This document shows positions 4,403 through 5,115 of a stretch of DNA of 5,115 nucleotides, in pieces. Each line of letters begins with the position of its first letter. The first letter of the stretch is position 1. The notes under the pieces are model-generated. The model did no database searches and was not told the DNA's origin. It worked only from the letters and a program-made list of their open reading frames with translations. The position numbers and the translations under genes were made by a program. Origin of the DNA: Candidatus Nomurabacteria bacterium (GTDB lineage Bacteria; Patescibacteriota; Saccharimonadia; Saccharimonadales; Saccharimonadaceae); assembly GCA_031262565.1 (NCBI GenBank), contig JAISHL010000047.1:1-5115 (forward strand), read 5' to 3'.

Positions 4403-5115
4403 TTAGGTATCGGTAGTAGATGCCATAGATTTATCTAACACTTTCTTAAAAAACTTATAGTTTTTATCAATCAGCCTATGATAATAATTTGGATTTTTTG
4501 GATCTTCATAAATAGCTTTTTGGTCAACTAAAATTTGTACCAACAGCCCTAATGCTTCATTGTGTTGTTTCATTTTATAATAATTACGAGCAATCTGATG
4601 ACGAGACCACCAGATATCGCCGTCATTTACTAATTTTAAAAACATTGCATTGCCTTTTTCGGGATCGTCCCGACTTACTTTTTTTGCTTGTTCGCGTAGA
4701 TATAACAGTTGTGATAACCGCGCGGTTTCATTATACTGTTCTCGCGCTTCATCTTTCCAATCCTCTGAGCAATTTTTTAATTTCTCCTGAGCAGCATTGA
4801 AGAATTTTTGATTAAATTTTTTAAATTGTGTATCCGAAACATATATGTTTTCATTGGTCACATAGTCTAATTTATAATTTACTGAGGGCTTAACACCTTG
4901 CATAAAAATTTCATATGCTGATATTATATCTTCTTTTTCTTTTGACAAAGCTTGCTCGGTATTTTTCGCGTCTTTAAAATGCTTTTTAAGTGAATCATAT
5001 TTTATATCTTCATTTTCTGTTTCAGAATTGATGGTAGATTTGTTTTTATTTATATTTTTAATAGCCATATCTAATTTTGATGATAAGTCCGTATCATCTT
5101 TGAATATTATTTCAA
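4403..5115 (-). CDS. Uncharacterised helical protein with TPR-like C-terminal part (5' end beyond right edge)
   Basis: The frame is open from the TAA at 4403-4405 through to the right edge. An internal ATG at 5068 would give 221 residues. However, the codons before it (…FKDDTDLSSKLD-M) are protein-like, with no Shine-Dalgarno or -10 box before that ATG, so the real start is probably outside the window. Numbering from 5068, residues 1-40 are polar and Lys/Asn/Glu-rich, and about 80-135 are charged helices (FKKFNQKFFNAAQEKLKN, WKDEAREQYNETARLSQLLYLREQAKK). Residues 152-183 form a TPR-like helix pair (WWSRHQIARNYYKMKQHNEALGLLVQIL), preceded by 'DDPEKGNAMFLKLVNDGD', a possible earlier repeat. No catalytic motif or membrane helix is visible. 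A scaffold or protein-binding role is the most that can be inferred. Base composition is very AT-rich. Confidence 0.7.
   Translation of the reverse strand, partial: EIIFKDDTDLSSKLDMAIKNINKNKSTINSETENEDIKYDSLKKHFKDAKNTEQALSKEKEDIISAYEIFMQGVKPSVNYKLDYVTNENIYVSDTQFKKFNQKFFNAAQEKLKNCSEDWKDEAREQYNETARLSQLLYLREQAKKVSRDDPEKGNAMFLKLVNDGDIWWSRHQIARNYYKMKQHNEALGLLVQILVDQKAIYEDPKNPNYYHRLIDKNYKFFKKVLDKSMASTTDT

Overview
The window reads as bacterial chromosome from an AT-rich, gene-dense, small-genome lineage. Its protein style suits Candidatus Saccharibacteria or another Patescibacteria/CPR group: very basic N-tails on membrane proteins, a Gly/Ser-rich Tim44-like protein, and -10 boxes placed directly against start codons. 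The organism call is inference from style, not from a marker gene. The standard genetic code fits throughout.

Left part (1-3121, minus strand): a compact three-gene operon read right to left. It starts with a leaderless-looking promoter, followed by a six-helix integral membrane protein with a lysine/arginine-rich N-tail (1865-3121). A TAATG overlap leads into a Tim44-like plus DUF3137-like membrane protein (447-1865). Four bases further on comes the N-terminal third of NAD-dependent DNA ligase LigA (1-442), cut by the window edge. Only LigA has a certain function.

Middle (3122-3425, about 300 bases without a conventional gene): it holds the promoter of the left operon, a perfect 16-bp inverted repeat, and a tiny plus-strand transcription unit. 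That unit has a consensus extended promoter, about 56 nt of relatively GC-rich sequence and an intrinsic terminator. It is the most unusual object here and looks like a small RNA, or an 11-codon minigene, converging on the NYN gene.

Right part (3426-5115, minus strand, clearly more AT-rich): three genes. A TPR-like/helical protein runs off the right edge. It is followed by a small protein with a C-terminal membrane anchor and a probable frameshift near its start, and then by a NYN/LabA-type PIN-like nuclease. The second and third genes have the same 13-nt extended -10 element placed so that transcription would begin at the ATG. They look like an accessory set of individually promoted genes. 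A joint function is conceivable but not shown.
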